The position numbers and the translations under genes were made by a program. Shown here in pieces: positions 53,828-63,671 of a stretch of 64,000 nucleotides of DNA (position 1 is its first letter; each line of letters starts with the position of its first letter). Source of the DNA: Pseudomonadales bacterium. GTDB lineage: Bacteria; Pseudomonadota; Gammaproteobacteria; Pseudomonadales; UBA5518. Below the pieces are notes generated by a model. It saw nothing but the letters and a program-made list of their open reading frames with translations, did no database searches and was not told the DNA's origin. The stretch spans positions 496,001 to 560,000 of the forward strand of contig JACKOP010000003.1 of assembly GCA_024234165.1 (NCBI GenBank), read 5' to 3'.

Positions 53828-55042
53828 ATGCAGGAACAGACCGACGCGGCGGGCATCACCGCCCCCGGACCCACCGTGAGTTTCCGCGAGCTCGGGCTGC
53901 CGGAGCCGCTGCTGCGAGCGGTCGACGACCTGGGCTTCGTGCGCTGCACGCCGATCCAGCAGGAGGTATTGCCCTGCACGCTGCTCGGGCACGACTGCAT
54001 CGGCAAGGCGCAGACCGGTACCGGCAAGACGGCGGCGTTCCTGCTTACGATCCTGAGCGACCTGCTGGGCACGCCAGCGGAGGAGCCGCGCTACGTCGGT
54101 GAGCCGCGGGCGCTGGTGATCGCCCCGACACGTGAACTGGTGCTGCAGATCGCCCGGGATGCCGCGGATCTGGCACGTCACACGGACCTCCACATCGTCA
54201 CCCTGATCGGCGGGGTCGACTACGATCGCCAGCGCCAGCAGCTCGAGAGTCGTCTGGTCGACATTCTGGTCGCGACACCCGGACGGCTGATGGATTTCCA
54301 CAGCCAGCGTCAGATCCACCTCGATCGCATCGAGCTGCTGGTGATCGACGAGGCCGATCGCATGCTCGACATGGGCTTCATCCCGCAGGTGCGCCGCATC
54401 GTGCGCCAGACGCCACCGAAGACACATCGCCAGACGATGTTCTTCAGTGCCACCTTCACCGAAGAGGTCGTGAGTCTTTCGGATCAGTGGACGCACCATC
54501 CGGTACGGGTCGAGATCGAACCCGAGAGCGTGGCTTCGAAGGATGTCGAGCAGATCGTCTATCTGGTCGAGGCGGATCGCAAGCTCGACCTGCTGCTGAA
54601 TCTCCTGCAGCAACCCGAAGCGCTCAGCGTGATGGTGTTCGCCAACCGTCGCGACCAGGTGCGCCGCCTGCACGAGCGCCTCGAGCGGGCCGGTGTCAGT
54701 TGCGGCATCCTGTCCGGCGAGGTCGCACAGCCAAAGCGCGTGAAGACGCTCGAGGCGTTCCGTGAAGGGCGCCATCGGGTGCTGGTTGCCACCGACGTGG
54801 CAGGGCGTGGCATCCACGTCGAGGGTGTCACGCACGTCGTCAACTACACGCTGCCCGAAGACCCCGACGACTACGTGCACCGCATCGGGCGTACCGGCCG
54901 CGCCGGCGCCAGCGGTACCTCGATCAGCTTTGCCTGCGAGGATGATGCGTTCCTGTTGCCGTCGATCGAGGCGCTGCTGGGGCAGAAGCTCGCCTGCGTG
55001 CATCCCGGGCCGGAACTGCTGGCCTCCCATCGTCGTCGGTAG
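53828..55042 (+). CDS. rhlB: DEAD-box RNA helicase RhlB
   Basis: A 404-residue helicase. Q motif FVRCTPIQQEVLP, motif I AQTGTGKT, Ia APTRELVLQ, II VIDEADRMLD, III FSATF, V ATDVAGRGI and VI HRIGRTGRAG are all intact. Short C-terminal tail, as in RhlB, which works with RNase E and PNPase. The stop TAG is the first bases of a palindromic repeat. Confidence 0.92.
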   Translation: MQEQTDAAGITAPGPTVSFRELGLPEPLLRAVDDLGFVRCTPIQQEVLPCTLLGHDCIGKAQTGTGKTAAFLLTILSDLLGTPAEEPRYVGEPRALVIAPTRELVLQIARDAADLARHTDLHIVTLIGGVDYDRQRQQLESRLVDILVATPGRLMDFHSQRQIHLDRIELLVIDEADRMLDMGFIPQVRRIVRQTPPKTHRQTMFFSATFTEEVVSLSDQWTHHPVRVEIEPESVASKDVEQIVYLVEADRKLDLLLNLLQQPEALSVMVFANRRDQVRRLHERLERAGVSCGILSGEVAQPKRVKTLEAFREGRHRVLVATDVAGRGIHVEGVTHVVNYTLPEDPDDYVHRIGRTGRAGASGTSISFACEDDAFLLPSIEALLGQKLACVHPGPELLASHRRR

Positions 55043-55259
55043 GTCGGGTTTCAACCCGACTTGCGGTTGGTCGTGTCGGGTTGAAACCCGACCTACGGTT
55101 GGTCGTGTCGGGTTGAAACCCGACCTACGGGTGGTCGTGTCGGGTTGAAACCCGACCTACGGGTGGTCGTGTCGGGTTGAAACCCGACCTACGGGTGGTC
55201 GTGTCGGGCTGAAACCCGACCTACGGTTGGTCGTGTCGGGCTGAAACCCGGCCTACGGG
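55039..55259. repeat. 32-bp tandem array of palindromic repeats
   Basis: One forward unit (55039-55062) then six tandem units of 32 bp, each GTCGGGTTGAAACCCGAC followed by CTACGGKTGGTCGT. Units differ by single bases. It spans the entire gap between rhlB and the convergent PA4642-like gene, and carries the TAG stops of both. Confidence 0.95.
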
Positions 55260-55555
55260 TGGGATGCCTGGCGGAGGATCGCAGCGAAGGGTTCGCCGTG
55301 GCGGTGACGCGCGAGTTCATCGAGCAGCGTCTGCCCTTCCGGGCCGCGGGCATCCAGCCGGCCACCCTCGGCGACGAACAGTGCGATGAAGTCCTCGAAA
55401 TCCTCCGGGCGCATCGCCTGATACGCACGGCGCAGGCGGTGGAAGTCGCAATCGACCCCCTCCGGCGGCAGCAGATGCAGAAAACGGCGAATTCGCTCGT
55501 CGGTCCACACCTCGTCGACGACCTTTTTCTTCTCCTTGCGCAGCATTGCGGTCAT
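55253..55555 (-). CDS. PA4642-like small protein
   Basis: A 100-residue soluble protein: MLRKEKKKVVDEVWTDERI, CDFHRLRRAYQAMRPEDFE and a C-terminal ankyrin-like segment (EGQTLLDELARHRHGEP). I recall such a family in pseudomonads (PA4642); its function is unknown. ATG overlaps the gatB stop by 4 nt, and the TAG stop is provided by the repeat array. Confidence 0.7.
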   Translation of the reverse strand: MTAMLRKEKKKVVDEVWTDERIRRFLHLLPPEGVDCDFHRLRRAYQAMRPEDFEDFIALFVAEGGRLDARGPEGQTLLDELARHRHGEPFAAILRQASHP

Positions 55556-57000
55556 TCTCCGTCGAGCTTGTGGCGCAGCAGTTCGTTCACCTGCTGCGGG
55601 TTGGCCTTGCCCTTGCTCTCGCGCATCACCTGTCCGACGAAGAAGCCGAACATCTTCACGCGCTTGTCCGCTTCGGCGGCGCGATAGCGTTCGACCTGGG
55701 CGGCATTCGCCGCGAGCACCGCGTCGACCATCGTCTCGATCGCGCCACTGTCGGCGAGCTGGCGCAGCCCGCGTGCGGTGATGATTGCGTCCGGTTCGCC
55801 TTCGCCGGCCCACATCGCTTCGAACACCGTTTTCGCGATCTTGCCGGAGATCGTGCCGTCTGCGATGCGTCGGATCAACGTCCCGAGTGCCTCTGCCTCG
55901 ACACGGCTGTCGTCGATGTCGAGGTTCTCGCGGTTCAGCAGCCCGAGCAGTTCGACCATGACCCAGTTCGCGCTGGCCTTCGCGTCGCCGCAGGCACCGA
56001 CCACGCGCTCGAAGTAAGCGGCGAGTTCGCGGCTGGCGCACAGCACGCTGGCGTCGTAGCCGGTCAGCGCGTAGTCGCCGCGAAAGCGCGCGGCCTTCGC
56101 CGCCGGCAGCTCGGGCAGCGTGGCACGCACCGCTTCGATGTACTGTGCATCGACGTGCACCGGCAGCAGGTCGGGTTCGGGGAAGTAACGGTAGTCGTGC
56201 GCCACTTCCTTCGAGCGCATCGCGCGGGTCTCGTTGCGTGCCGGGTCGTAGAGGCGGGTCTCCTGCACCACGCTGGCGCCGCTTTCAAGCAGCTCGGCCT
56301 GACGTTCCCGCTCGGTGTTGATCGCCTTTTCGACGAAGCGGAACGAGTTGACGTTCTTGATTTCGGTGCGCGTACCGAGTCGTTCCGCTCCCGGACGGCG
56401 CAGCGAGATGTTCACGTCGCAGCGCATGGAGCCTTCGGCCATGTTGCCATCGGAGATGCCGAGGTAGCGCACGATCGAGTGGATCTGCTTCAGATACGCG
56501 ACCGCCTCCTGCGCGCTGCGCAGTTCGGGCTCGGAGACGATCTCGAGCAGCGGCGTCCCGGCTCGATTGAGGTCGATGCCGCTCAGTCCATGGAAGTCTT
56601 CGTGCAGCGACTTGCCGGCGTCTTCCTCCAGGTGTGCGCGGGTGACATGGATGATCTTCGACTGGCCGTCGGGCAGGTCGATCTGTACGTGACCACCGCT
56701 GACGATCGGGTGGTCGAGCTGGCTGATCTGGTAGCCCTTCGGCAGGTCCGGGTAGAAGTAGTTCTTGCGGTCGAAGACCGATACGGCAGCGATGTCCGCC
56801 TCGATCGCGAGACCGAAGCGTACCGCCATGCGCAGCGCCTCGGCGTTCAATACCGGCAGCGTGCCGGGCATTGCCAGGTCGATCGCGCAGGCCTGCGTGT
56901 TCGGTGGTGCGCCGAAGCGCGTCGACGCGCCGGAGAAGATCTTCGTGTGCGTGGCGAGCTGGACGTGCACCTCCAGCCCGATCACCGTTTCCCATTCCAT
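55552..57000 (-). CDS. gatB: Aspartyl/glutamyl-tRNA amidotransferase subunit B
   Basis: A 482-residue GatB. N-terminal WETVIGLEVHVQLAT, the RAGTPLLEIVSEPE kinase-site region and the C-terminal YqeY-like tail (GKANPQQVNELL) are complete. With GatA and GatC converts Glu-tRNA(Gln) or Asp-tRNA(Asn) to amidated forms. Downstream of gatA by 20 bp. Confidence 0.96.
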   Translation of the reverse strand: MEWETVIGLEVHVQLATHTKIFSGASTRFGAPPNTQACAIDLAMPGTLPVLNAEALRMAVRFGLAIEADIAAVSVFDRKNYFYPDLPKGYQISQLDHPIVSGGHVQIDLPDGQSKIIHVTRAHLEEDAGKSLHEDFHGLSGIDLNRAGTPLLEIVSEPELRSAQEAVAYLKQIHSIVRYLGISDGNMAEGSMRCDVNISLRRPGAERLGTRTEIKNVNSFRFVEKAINTERERQAELLESGASVVQETRLYDPARNETRAMRSKEVAHDYRYFPEPDLLPVHVDAQYIEAVRATLPELPAAKAARFRGDYALTGYDASVLCASRELAAYFERVVGACGDAKASANWVMVELLGLLNRENLDIDDSRVEAEALGTLIRRIADGTISGKIAKTVFEAMWAGEGEPDAIITARGLRQLADSGAIETMVDAVLAANAAQVERYRAAEADKRVKMFGFFVGQVMRESKGKANPQQVNELLRHKLDGE

Positions 57001-57020
57001 GTGCTGTCCCCGCCTGCTGT

Positions 57021-58475
57021 TCAGTCGATGTCGCCCGGCCGGTGCAGATGCCAGTCGGTTACCTGCTGGAAGCGGTGTGCGACGTTGAGGATCCTGGCCT
57101 CGTCGAGATGCCTGCCGATGAGCTGCAGGCCCACGGGCAACCCATCGGCCAGACCGGCTGGAATCGACAGTGCGGGGACGCCGGCGAGGTTTGCCGCGAT
57201 CGTGTAGATGTCTTCCAGGTACATCGTGACCGGATCCGAGCTCTTTTCACCGAAGCGGAACGCTGGTGACGGTGACGAAGGACCGGCGATCACGTCGACT
57301 GCAGCGAATGCGGCGCGAAAGTCCTCGGCGATCAGGCGGCGGATCTGCTGCGCCTTGCGGTAGTAGGCGTCGTAATAGCCCGCCGACAACGCGTAGGTGC
57401 CGACCAGGATGCGCCGCTTGACCTCGTCACCGAAGCCTTCGGCGCGGCTGCGTGAATACATGTCGCGCAGATCCTTCGGATCGGCACAGCGATAGCCGTA
57501 GCGCACCCCGTCGTAGCGTGCGAGATTGGTCGAGCACTCCGCCGGTGCGATCACGTAGTAGGCCGGAACCGCCAGTGGGGAATGCGGCAGGCTGATTTCG
57601 CACAGCCGTGCACCGAGGCGCTCCAGTTCGGCCAGGCCTTCACGCACTGCCCGTTCGGCTCCCGGGTGCAGGCCGGAATCGAAGTATTCCTTCGGCACAC
57701 CGATGCGGATTCCGGCGATGTCGGCGCCGAGGCTTGCGCTGTAGTCGGGTACCGGCGCATCGGTGCTGGTCGAGTCGCGTGCGTCGAAGCCGGCCATCGC
57801 CGTGAGCAACAAGGCCGCATCGGCCGCCGAACGCGCGAGCACACCGCCCTGGTCGAGGCTGGAAGCAAACGCGATCATGCCGTGGCGCGAAACCCTCCCG
57901 TAGGTTGGCTTGAGCCCGGTCAGTCCGCACAGTGCAGCCGGCTGGCGAATCGAACCACCGGTATCGGTTGCGGTTGCCGCCGGCGCAAGGCGCGCTGCCA
58001 CCGCTGCCGCAGAGCCGCCAGAAGAGCCGCCGGGTACGCGTTCGCGGTCCCACGGGTTGCGCACCGGGCCGTAGAAGCTCGTTTCGTTCGACGAGCCCAT
58101 CGCGAACTCGTCCATATTGGTCTTGCCGAGGGTGACGCATCCGGCGGCAGTCAGGTGCTCGACGACGGTCGCGTCGTACGGCGGTACGAAGTTGTCGAGC
58201 ATCCGCGATCCGCACGAGGTACGCATGCCGGCAGTGCAGAAGATGTCCTTGTGAGCGATCGGAACGCCGCACAGCGGCCCCGTGCTGCCGCTGGCCAGTG
58301 CGGCATCGGCAGCGCGTGCCTGGGCTCGTGTCGTGTCCGGGTCCACCGTGATGAACGCGTTGAGCTGCGGGTCCAGGCGCGCGATGCGATCCAGAAAATG
58401 GTCGGCAATTTCGAGTGCGGAGAACTCGCGCTGCGCGAGTGCGGCGCGGATCGCGTCAAGTGAAAGGTCATGCAT
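57021..58475 (-). CDS. gatA: Aspartyl/glutamyl-tRNA amidotransferase subunit A
   Basis: A 484-residue amidase. The Ser-cisSer-Lys triad is visible as Lys in AHKDIF, Ser in GSSGGSAAAVAA and Ser in TDTGGSIRQPAAL. Supplies ammonia from glutamine. In gatC-gatA-gatB. Confidence 0.97.
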   Translation of the reverse strand: MHDLSLDAIRAALAQREFSALEIADHFLDRIARLDPQLNAFITVDPDTTRAQARAADAALASGSTGPLCGVPIAHKDIFCTAGMRTSCGSRMLDNFVPPYDATVVEHLTAAGCVTLGKTNMDEFAMGSSNETSFYGPVRNPWDRERVPGGSSGGSAAAVAARLAPAATATDTGGSIRQPAALCGLTGLKPTYGRVSRHGMIAFASSLDQGGVLARSAADAALLLTAMAGFDARDSTSTDAPVPDYSASLGADIAGIRIGVPKEYFDSGLHPGAERAVREGLAELERLGARLCEISLPHSPLAVPAYYVIAPAECSTNLARYDGVRYGYRCADPKDLRDMYSRSRAEGFGDEVKRRILVGTYALSAGYYDAYYRKAQQIRRLIAEDFRAAFAAVDVIAGPSSPSPAFRFGEKSSDPVTMYLEDIYTIAANLAGVPALSIPAGLADGLPVGLQLIGRHLDEARILNVAHRFQQVTDWHLHRPGDID

Positions 58476-58523
58476 GGCGGACGGGTCCTGCGCTGATGCT
58501 TCCGGGGTATGCTCGCAGGCGTC

Positions 58524-58811
58524 TCATTCGATGACGCGCGGCACCAGGTAGAGTCCTTCCTCGCTGAGCGGGGCGATCGCGAGGAAGCGCTCGCGCTGGT
58601 CGGCTTCGGTGATCTGGTCAGCCCGCAGGCGCTGGGTGGCGTCGAGCGGGTTTGCCATCGGGGCGATGCCGCTGGTGTCCACCGCAGCCATCTGGTCGAT
58701 CATCGCGAGGATGTCGCTGATGCGCCGCGTGACCTCGGTCACGGTTGCCTCGTCGAGGCGAATGCGTGCCAGTTCGGCTACGCGGGCCAGATCCTGTTCA
58801 CTGATCGACAT
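58524..58811 (-). CDS. gatC: Aspartyl/glutamyl-tRNA amidotransferase subunit C
   Basis: A 95-residue GatC beginning MSISEQDLARVAELARI and ending with ATQRLRADQI and YLVPRVIE. It is the first gene of gatCAB and divergent from mreB. Confidence 0.96.
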   Translation of the reverse strand: MSISEQDLARVAELARIRLDEATVTEVTRRISDILAMIDQMAAVDTSGIAPMANPLDATQRLRADQITEADQRERFLAIAPLSEEGLYLVPRVIE

Positions 58812-59032
58812 GCCAATCGTCCGCAAAAGCTGCAACCCCGGGCGCCGGAAGCTTCCCGTGGCACGCGGGCAGGTGGAATACCCCGAAATATCGGTCGCCG
58901 TCGGGGGGTCAGGGGGCGTAAACTTAGCATATTCGAGGGCAGCCCAGAACAGACGGCTGCTGCGTTCTGCTGCCGCCGCCGGCGGTACCCATGTTCCACT
59001 CGCCAGTCAAAGACACCAGACAGACGGTACAC

Positions 59033-60070
59033 ATGTTCAAGAGAATACGCGGCATTTTTTCCAACGACCTGTCGATCGATCTCGGCACCGCGAACACCAT
59101 CATCTATGTACGCGATCAAGGGATCGTGCTCGACGAGCCTTCGGTGGTGGCTATCCGGGTTCACAACGGTGAGAAAAGGATCGAAGCCGTTGGCACCGAG
59201 GCCAAGCGCATGCTCGGGCGTACTCCGGGCAACATCACTGCGATTCGGCCGCTCAAGGACGGGGTGATCGCAGACTTCCAGGTGACCGAGAAGATGCTCC
59301 AGTATTTCATCGCAAAGGCTCACCAGCACAGCTTCATCCGGCCGAGTCCACGTGTACTGGTCTCCGTGCCCTGCAAGTCGACCCAGGTGGAGCGCCGCGC
59401 AATCCGTGAATCGGCCTATGGTGCCGGTGCCCGCGACGTGCGCCTGATCGAGGAGCCGATGGCGGCGGCCATTGGTGCCGGGTTGTCGGTCGAGGAGGCC
59501 AGTGGTTCGATGGTGGTCGATATCGGTGGCGGAACCACCGAGATCGCGATCCTGTCGCTGAACGGGGTGGTGTATTCGGATTCGGTGCGCATCGGGGGAG
59601 ACCGCTTCGACGAGGCCATCGTGACCTATGTGCGTCGCACCTTCGGCAGCCTGATTGGTGATGCAACTGCCGAGCGCATCAAGCAGGAGATCGGTTGTGC
59701 GATGCCGGGCAGCGAGCTGCGTGAGATCGACGTGCGTGGTCGCAACCTGGCCGAGGGGGTGCCGCGCTCGTTCACGCTGACCAGTGACGAGATCCTCGAG
59801 GCGCTGCAGGAACCGCTGAACATCATCGTGCAGGCGGTCAAGGGGGCACTGGAGCAATCGCCACCGGAGCTTGCGGCCGACATCGCCGAAACCGGCATCG
59901 TGCTCACCGGTGGCGGTGCGTTGCTGCGCGATATCGACCGCCTGATCGCGCGCGAAACCGGTTTGCCGGTGATCGTTGCCGAGGATCCGCTGACCTGCGT
60001 GGCGCGCGGTGGTGGCAAGGCGCTCGAGATGATGGACCATCGGCGTCTGGAGCTCCTGTCCTCGGAATGA
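59033..60070 (+). CDS. mreB: Rod-shape protein MreB
   Basis: A 345-residue bacterial actin. Phosphate loops LSIDLGTANTIIY and VVDIGGGTTEIA, and adenosine motif IVLTGGGALLRDI are intact. ATG 59033 gives MFKRIRGIFSND; the amphipathic N-terminus binds membrane. The cell is probably rod-shaped. First of mreBCD. Confidence 0.98.
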   Translation: MFKRIRGIFSNDLSIDLGTANTIIYVRDQGIVLDEPSVVAIRVHNGEKRIEAVGTEAKRMLGRTPGNITAIRPLKDGVIADFQVTEKMLQYFIAKAHQHSFIRPSPRVLVSVPCKSTQVERRAIRESAYGAGARDVRLIEEPMAAAIGAGLSVEEASGSMVVDIGGGTTEIAILSLNGVVYSDSVRIGGDRFDEAIVTYVRRTFGSLIGDATAERIKQEIGCAMPGSELREIDVRGRNLAEGVPRSFTLTSDEILEALQEPLNIIVQAVKGALEQSPPELAADIAETGIVLTGGGALLRDIDRLIARETGLPVIVAEDPLTCVARGGGKALEMMDHRRLELLSSE

Positions 60071-60116
60071 GCGGCGCGCGGTCGCTGCGTGTGCGGCCAG
60101 CGAGGGGGGACACGCG

Positions 60117-61031
60117 ATAAAACCCATATTCCGCAGTGGACCGTCGCTGAGCGTGCGCCTCGGTGCGCTCCTGCTCGCCTCCGTGGTGCTGATGGTGGCG
60201 GACGGTCATTTCGGCGCGCTCGCACCGGTGCGCAGCGTCGCTGCCGACGTCGCTCTGCCGATGCACTGGCTGAGTTCGGCGCCGCAACGGATGTTCGAAT
60301 GGCTGCGCGAGATGCTGGTCACGCGCGAGGCGCTGCTCGAGGAAAATCGTACGCTGCGCGCCGAGGCGCTGGTGTTGCGTGCGCGCAACCAGCGGCTGGC
60401 GGCGATTGCAGCCGACAATGTGCGCTTGCGCGAACTGCTCAGCTCGACTGCGGTACGTGATGAGCGTGTGCTGGTAGCCGAGATCATCGGTGTCTCGCCT
60501 GACCTTGCCAGCCAGACCGTGGTGATCGACAAGGGCAGCAGTCACGGCCTGTTGCCCGGGCAGGCGGTGATCGACGCCTACGGCCTGTTCGGCCAGGTGA
60601 TCGAGGTGAGCCGGTTCAGCTCGCGTGTGCTGCTGGTCACCGATGCCATGCATGCGTTACCGGCACAGGTGGTGCGCAATGGTGCGCGTGTGATCGTCGA
60701 GGGCGATGGGCGTATCGACACGCTGAACGTTGATCACGTCGCTTCCACGATGGACGTGCGCCCGGGCGATCTGCTCGTGAGTTCCGAGCTGGAGCAGCGC
60801 TTCCCGGGTGGTTATCCGGTCGGTGTCGTCGAATCCGTGGTCAACGATCCGGGCAAGCCGTTCGCGGTGGTGCAGGCGCGTCCCAGTGCCCAGCTCGATC
60901 GCAGTCGGCACGTCCTCGTGGTGATCGCACTGGCGGCATCCGGCGCACCGGGGTCGGGAGAGTTGCCAAAGGGCGCGACTGAGCCGGAGCCAACGGAGCT
61001 GCCAACTGCCGCAGGCGCAGCGTCGCCATGA
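60117..61031 (+). CDS. mreC: Rod-shape protein MreC, apparent AUA start
   Basis: A 304-residue inner-membrane protein with a membrane helix near residues 15-33, a coiled coil (LLEENRTLRAEALVLRARN) and the periplasmic beta domain. The conserved N-terminus KPIFRSGPSLSVRLG is coded directly after ATA at 60117-60119, and GAGGGGGG at 60102-60109 is well placed for it. No ATG, GTG or TTG occurs in frame from the mreB stop to here. The alternative GTG 60153 would lose 12 residues and lacks a clear site. Confidence 0.93.
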   Translation: MKPIFRSGPSLSVRLGALLLASVVLMVADGHFGALAPVRSVAADVALPMHWLSSAPQRMFEWLREMLVTREALLEENRTLRAEALVLRARNQRLAAIAADNVRLRELLSSTAVRDERVLVAEIIGVSPDLASQTVVIDKGSSHGLLPGQAVIDAYGLFGQVIEVSRFSSRVLLVTDAMHALPAQVVRNGARVIVEGDGRIDTLNVDHVASTMDVRPGDLLVSSELEQRFPGGYPVGVVESVVNDPGKPFAVVQARPSAQLDRSRHVLVVIALAASGAPGSGELPKGATEPEPTELPTAAGAASP

Positions 61032-61528
61032 GTGCCGACACGCAACATCCGCAGCGTCTGCTGCTCGCGGCATCGATCGTCGCGGCGCTGCTCGGCGCCA
61101 TCGTTCCGTTGCCGGCGTGGCTGGCACCGGCGCGCCCGGACTGGCTGGCTCTGCTGGTCGTCTACTGGATAGTGCGGGTTCCACCCGGTTTCGGCATCGT
61201 GGCAGCATGGTCGATCGGCCTGCTGCTGGACGTGCTCGCCGGTGGCCTGATCGGGCGCCACGCGCTGGCACTGGCGGTGGTGGCGTACGCCGCGTCGCTG
61301 CTGCGCCACCGCCTGACCCACTACACCCTGGCGCAGCAGTCGACAGTGGTATTGATCCTGTGCGTCGTGGACCAGATCCTTGCCAGCTGGGTGCAGACCC
61401 TTGCAGGGCATCCGGCGCTGAGTCTCGCCTTCCTGATGGGCAGCCTGACGGCGGCGTTTTGCTGGCCACTGATTACGCCGCTATCCCCGCGTGACCGTTC
61501 GCTGGATGATTGGCGAGCCTCGCACTGA
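61028..61528 (+). CDS. mreD: Rod-shape protein MreD
   Basis: A 166-residue membrane protein with five or six hydrophobic helices; PDWLALLVVYWIVRVPPGFG and LLLDVLAGGLIGRHAL are typical. Overlaps mreC by 4 nt. Confidence 0.94.
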   Translation: MSADTQHPQRLLLAASIVAALLGAIVPLPAWLAPARPDWLALLVVYWIVRVPPGFGIVAAWSIGLLLDVLAGGLIGRHALALAVVAYAASLLRHRLTHYTLAQQSTVVLILCVVDQILASWVQTLAGHPALSLAFLMGSLTAAFCWPLITPLSPRDRSLDDWRASH

Positions 61529-61537
61529 GCCGTAAGC

Positions 61538-62176
61538 ATGGACGAGCGACAGAATTCACCGCAGAGTCCGAGTCAGGCCGATTTCTGGCTGGCTTCGGTG
61601 TCGCCGCGGCGCCGCGAATTGCTGCAGCAACTGGGCTATCGCTTCGCGCTGCTGCGGGTGGACGTCGACGAGTCGCCGTTTGCCGGTGAAGAGGCGGCTG
61701 CGTTGGCATTGCGTCTGGCGGTGTGCAAGGCAAGCGAGGGCGCACGCCGGGTCGCGGCAACCCGTCCGCTGCCGGTACTCGGCGCCGATACGGTGGTCGC
61801 CGTCGATGGCCAGGTGCTCGGCAAGCCGGCGACGCAGGACGAGGCGCTGTACATGCTGGGACTGCTGTCGGGGCGCACGCACAGCGTGCTGACCGCGGTG
61901 GCGCTGGTGGTCGGGGGGCGGACGAGCACGGCCTGCAGCGAGACTCGCGTATCGTTCAGGACGTTGACTGCAGCCGAAATGCTTCGTTACCGGGATAGCG
62001 GAGAGCCGCGCGACAAGGCGGGCGGCTATGCGATCCAGGGATTTGGCGCCGTGTTCGTGCAGCGCATCGAGGGCAGTTATTCCGGCGTGGTCGGCCTGCC
62101 TCTTTTCGAGACCGCACGGTTGTTGCAGGATGCCGGAATCGACGGCTGGCAGCGGGGATGGCCGCACAATGAGTGA
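61538..62176 (+). CDS. maf: Maf-family nucleotide pyrophosphatase
   Basis: A 212-residue house-cleaning phosphatase for nucleoside triphosphates (YhdE-like, dTTP/UTP). ASVSPRRRELL, the catalytic Asp/Lys segment GADTVVAVDGQVLGKP and DKAGGYAIQGFGA are intact. In mreBCD-maf-rng as in E. coli. Confidence 0.93.
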   Translation: MDERQNSPQSPSQADFWLASVSPRRRELLQQLGYRFALLRVDVDESPFAGEEAAALALRLAVCKASEGARRVAATRPLPVLGADTVVAVDGQVLGKPATQDEALYMLGLLSGRTHSVLTAVALVVGGRTSTACSETRVSFRTLTAAEMLRYRDSGEPRDKAGGYAIQGFGAVFVQRIEGSYSGVVGLPLFETARLLQDAGIDGWQRGWPHNE

Positions 62177-63641
62177 CGAAATACTCATCAATTCGACCCC
62201 CGTCCAGACCCGGGTGGCGGTGGTGGAAAGCGGCATCCTGGCTGAAATCTATGTCGAACGCCGTAGCCACAAGGGTCTGGTCGGCAATATCTACCTGGGT
62301 CGCGTGATGCGGGTGCTGCCGGGCATGCAGGCGGCATTCGTCGATATCGGCCTGGAGCGGGCGAGCTTCCTGCATGTCAGCGACCTGGTGACGCTCGGCG
62401 CAGACGGACTCGAGGTCCGCAGTGACGAGACGCGTGATATCCGCGATATCGTCTGTGAAGGCCAGACGGTGGTGGCACAGGTGGTCAAGGATCCGCTTGG
62501 CAGCAAGGGCGCACGCGTCACCACGCACCTCTCGGTGTCCTCTCGCCACCTCGTGTTCATGCCGTACACGCGTCACGTCGGGATTTCACAGCGCATCGAG
62601 GATGACGTGGAGCGTGAGCGCCTGCGTACCCTGGTCGAGGAGGCCGCAGCCGAACTCGGCGTGAGCGGTGGATTCATCGTGCGCACTGCAGCCGAAGGTG
62701 TGGGCGCGGAGGGTGTCGTCGCCGACATGCGTTTCCTGGTGCGGCTGTGGGGGTCGGTGCGCGAGCGCATCGCTCTCGCCAGTGCGCCCGCGCTGGTGCA
62801 CGCGGATCTGCCGCTCACGATGCGCACGCTGCGTGATCTGGTCAGGCCGGGTCTGGAGAAGATCCGCATCGACTCGACGGAGCATTTCGGGAAGCTGCGC
62901 GAATTCGCCGGCGAGTTCGTGCCCGAGGCGGTCGACCGTCTGGAGCTCTACCAGGGCGATCGACCGCTGTTCGATCTCTACAGCGTCGAGGACGAGATCG
63001 AGAAGGCGCTGGGGCGACGGGTGCAACTGAAGTCGGGGGGCTATCTGATCTTCGACCAGACCGAGGCGATGAGCACGGTCGACGTCAACACCGGCGCATT
63101 CGTCGGTAGCCGCAACCTGGAAGAAACGATCTTCAAGACGAATCTGGAGGCAGCCGGTGCGCTGGCGCGGCAACTGCGCGTGCGCAATCTCGGCGGCATC
63201 ATCATCATCGATTTCATCGACATGCAGGATCCGGAGCACCGTCGCCAGGTGCTGCGCAATCTCGAGCGTGCGCTGGAGCGCGATCCCGCGCGCGCGACGA
63301 TCAGCACGGTCTCGGAGCTGGGACTGGTGCAGATGACTCGCAAGCGTACGCGCGAAAGCCTCGAACGTACGCTCTGCGAGACCTGCTCGACCTGCCAGGG
63401 GCGTGGCACCGTGAAGTCGGCCGAGACGGTCTGCTACGAAATCTTCCGCGAAATCCTCCGCGAGGCACGCAGCTACGAGAACGACACCCTGCTGGTCCTG
63501 GCGGCGCAGTCGGTAGTCGACCGCTTGCTCGACGAGGAGTCCGGGAACGTCGCGGATCTGGAGGAGTTCACCGGCAAGACGATACGCTTCCAGGTCGAGA
63601 CGATGTACACGCAGGAGCAGTATGACGTCGTGTTGTTGTAG
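62169..63641 (+). CDS. rng: Ribonuclease G
   Basis: A 490-residue endonuclease maturing 16S rRNA 5' ends. S1 domain at the N-terminus (GNIYLGRVMRVLPGMQAAFV), catalytic acidic residues in IDFIDMQDP and the Zn-link CSTCQGRG. No RNase E-like C-terminal scaffold. ATG 62169 overlaps the maf stop by 8 nt. Confidence 0.96.
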   Translation: MSDEILINSTPVQTRVAVVESGILAEIYVERRSHKGLVGNIYLGRVMRVLPGMQAAFVDIGLERASFLHVSDLVTLGADGLEVRSDETRDIRDIVCEGQTVVAQVVKDPLGSKGARVTTHLSVSSRHLVFMPYTRHVGISQRIEDDVERERLRTLVEEAAAELGVSGGFIVRTAAEGVGAEGVVADMRFLVRLWGSVRERIALASAPALVHADLPLTMRTLRDLVRPGLEKIRIDSTEHFGKLREFAGEFVPEAVDRLELYQGDRPLFDLYSVEDEIEKALGRRVQLKSGGYLIFDQTEAMSTVDVNTGAFVGSRNLEETIFKTNLEAAGALARQLRVRNLGGIIIIDFIDMQDPEHRRQVLRNLERALERDPARATISTVSELGLVQMTRKRTRESLERTLCETCSTCQGRGTVKSAETVCYEIFREILREARSYENDTLLVLAAQSVVDRLLDEESGNVADLEEFTGKTIRFQVETMYTQEQYDVVLL

Positions 63642-63671
63642 CCGGCGGTGGCGCTCTGGCGGAGCGCGCTG

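Noticed and set aside
55039..55259. Tandem 32-bp repeats as a CRISPR array
   Set aside because: The whole 32-bp unit repeats with no unique spacers, and no cas genes are near.
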